Source of the DNA: Thermoplasmata archaeon
Lineage (GTDB): Archaea; Thermoplasmatota; Thermoplasmata; Lutacidiplasmatales; UBA184
NCBI GenBank assembly: GCA_021823085.1
Contig: JAKAPG010000009.1
Span: 1-21,547 of the forward strand
Direction: 5' to 3'
DNA: 21,547 bases
Positions within the stretch are counted from its first letter, which is position 1, and every line of letters begins with the position of its first letter. Positions 21,278-21,547 of this stretch are shown here, piece after piece. The notes under the pieces are model-generated. The model had not been told where the DNA came from. It saw only the letters and a program-made list of their open reading frames with translations, and made no database searches. A program made the translations under genes and the position numbers.

Positions 21278-21547
21278 AGTCCGGGTTCCGGCCCGGAGCC
21301 GCGCCGTCTCGCAATCGCGGACCCACCCCGCTCCAGCCGGGGAGCTCGCTGTCCTGCGCTCGAGCGTACACGATGCCCTCCGCGCCGGGGGTCAATGCGT
21401 ACGCCCGCGTCCGGACGTCTGGGGCCAGCCCCTCCAGCCCATGCCGGCTCAGGATGTGCCCGAACGCCCAGCTTCGGTGGCGCACGAGATCGGAGAAGTG
21501 GGGCGCGTAGTGTCCCCCTCCGACCGCGAGTGCGACGCGGTCGCGGG
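21258..21547 (-). CDS. dtdA: D-aminoacyl-tRNA deacylase (GEK1/DTD2 type), partial
   Basis: Only the C-terminal 95 residues are in the window; the gene continues past the right edge. The enzyme removes D-amino acids mischarged onto tRNA and uses zinc. The segment VALAVGGGHYAPHFSD and then WAFGHILSRHG match the archaeal DTD2 core (GGGHYAP and AFGHILP in Pyrococcus), including its conserved histidines. The remaining C-terminal stretch (APDVRTRAYALTPGAEG onward) differs from the short VDWKG ending of Pyrococcus, so the tail is lineage-specific. The gene converges on the M16 operon, and the two coding regions overlap by 20 bp at their 3' ends. Confidence 0.88.
   Translation of the reverse strand, partial: RDRVALAVGGGHYAPHFSDLVRHRSWAFGHILSRHGLEGLAPDVRTRAYALTPGAEGIVYARAQDSELPGWSGVGPRLRDGAAPGRNPDSKSNLR

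Noticed and set aside
1..21547. tRNA, rRNA or CRISPR elements
   Set aside because: No T-loop-like GGTTCGAATCC with a matching acceptor stem, no rRNA-like conserved stretch and no regularly spaced repeats were found by eye. A covariance-model scan would settle the tRNA question.

Overview
The window is a high-GC (roughly two-thirds G+C by eye) stretch of an archaeal chromosome. The archaeal assignment rests on gene content: geranylgeranylglyceryl phosphate synthase, a UbiA-type digeranylgeranylglyceryl phosphate synthase, CDP-archaeol synthase (CarS), a DUF2070 membrane protein, a two-repeat tRNA-splicing endonuclease EndA, a GEK1/DTD2-type D-aminoacyl-tRNA deacylase and a DUF217-like VapB. 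Several genes also show the archaeal leaderless layout, with an A/T box centred about 23-27 nt upstream of the start codon. A high-GC euryarchaeal lineage such as a Thermoplasmatota relative is my best guess, but the phylum is not proven here.

Layout. 152-1911 (minus): an ABC-2 exporter operon, permease then ATPase. 1912-2812: about 0.9 kb without a convincing gene. 2813-3414 (plus): a VapBC-like pair with a clear palindromic operator; the toxin lacks the two C-terminal acidic residues of a PIN active site. 3415-5196: a 1.8 kb gene-poor tract, locally A+T-rich, with two strong palindromes, one directly in front of a 47-codon Cys/His-containing micro-ORF. 5197-6486 (plus): branched-chain aminotransferase and a small cupin. 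6483-9616 (minus): a VOC protein, then an acyl-CoA dehydrogenase translationally coupled to a class III CoA-transferase. 9702-11338 (plus): a haem-oxygenase-like (TenA/PqqC/CADD-type) diiron protein followed by a regulator that fuses an XRE-like HTH to a ferritin-like domain. 11345-18623 (minus): a seven-gene operon transcribed UbiA, GGGPS, DUF2070, M20 peptidase, CarS, PyrE, EndA. 18702-21277 (plus): an active and a zinc-site-lacking M16 peptidase as an overlapping pair. 21258-21547 (minus): the C-terminal part of a D-aminoacyl-tRNA deacylase that runs off the window.

How the genes fit together. The large minus operon carries three consecutive steps of archaeal membrane lipid synthesis (first ether bond, second ether bond, CDP activation), with pyrimidine and tRNA-processing genes behind them. 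Five genes in the window begin with GTG inside a 4-nt GTGA overlap with the previous stop, so translational coupling is the local style. The CoA-transferase and acyl-CoA dehydrogenase form an acyl-CoA activation/oxidation unit. The most unusual part is 9.7-11.3 kb, where a putative diiron enzyme sits next to an HTH-ferritin fusion that could sense iron or oxidant. I saw no rRNA, tRNA, CRISPR array or intact insertion sequence by inspection.
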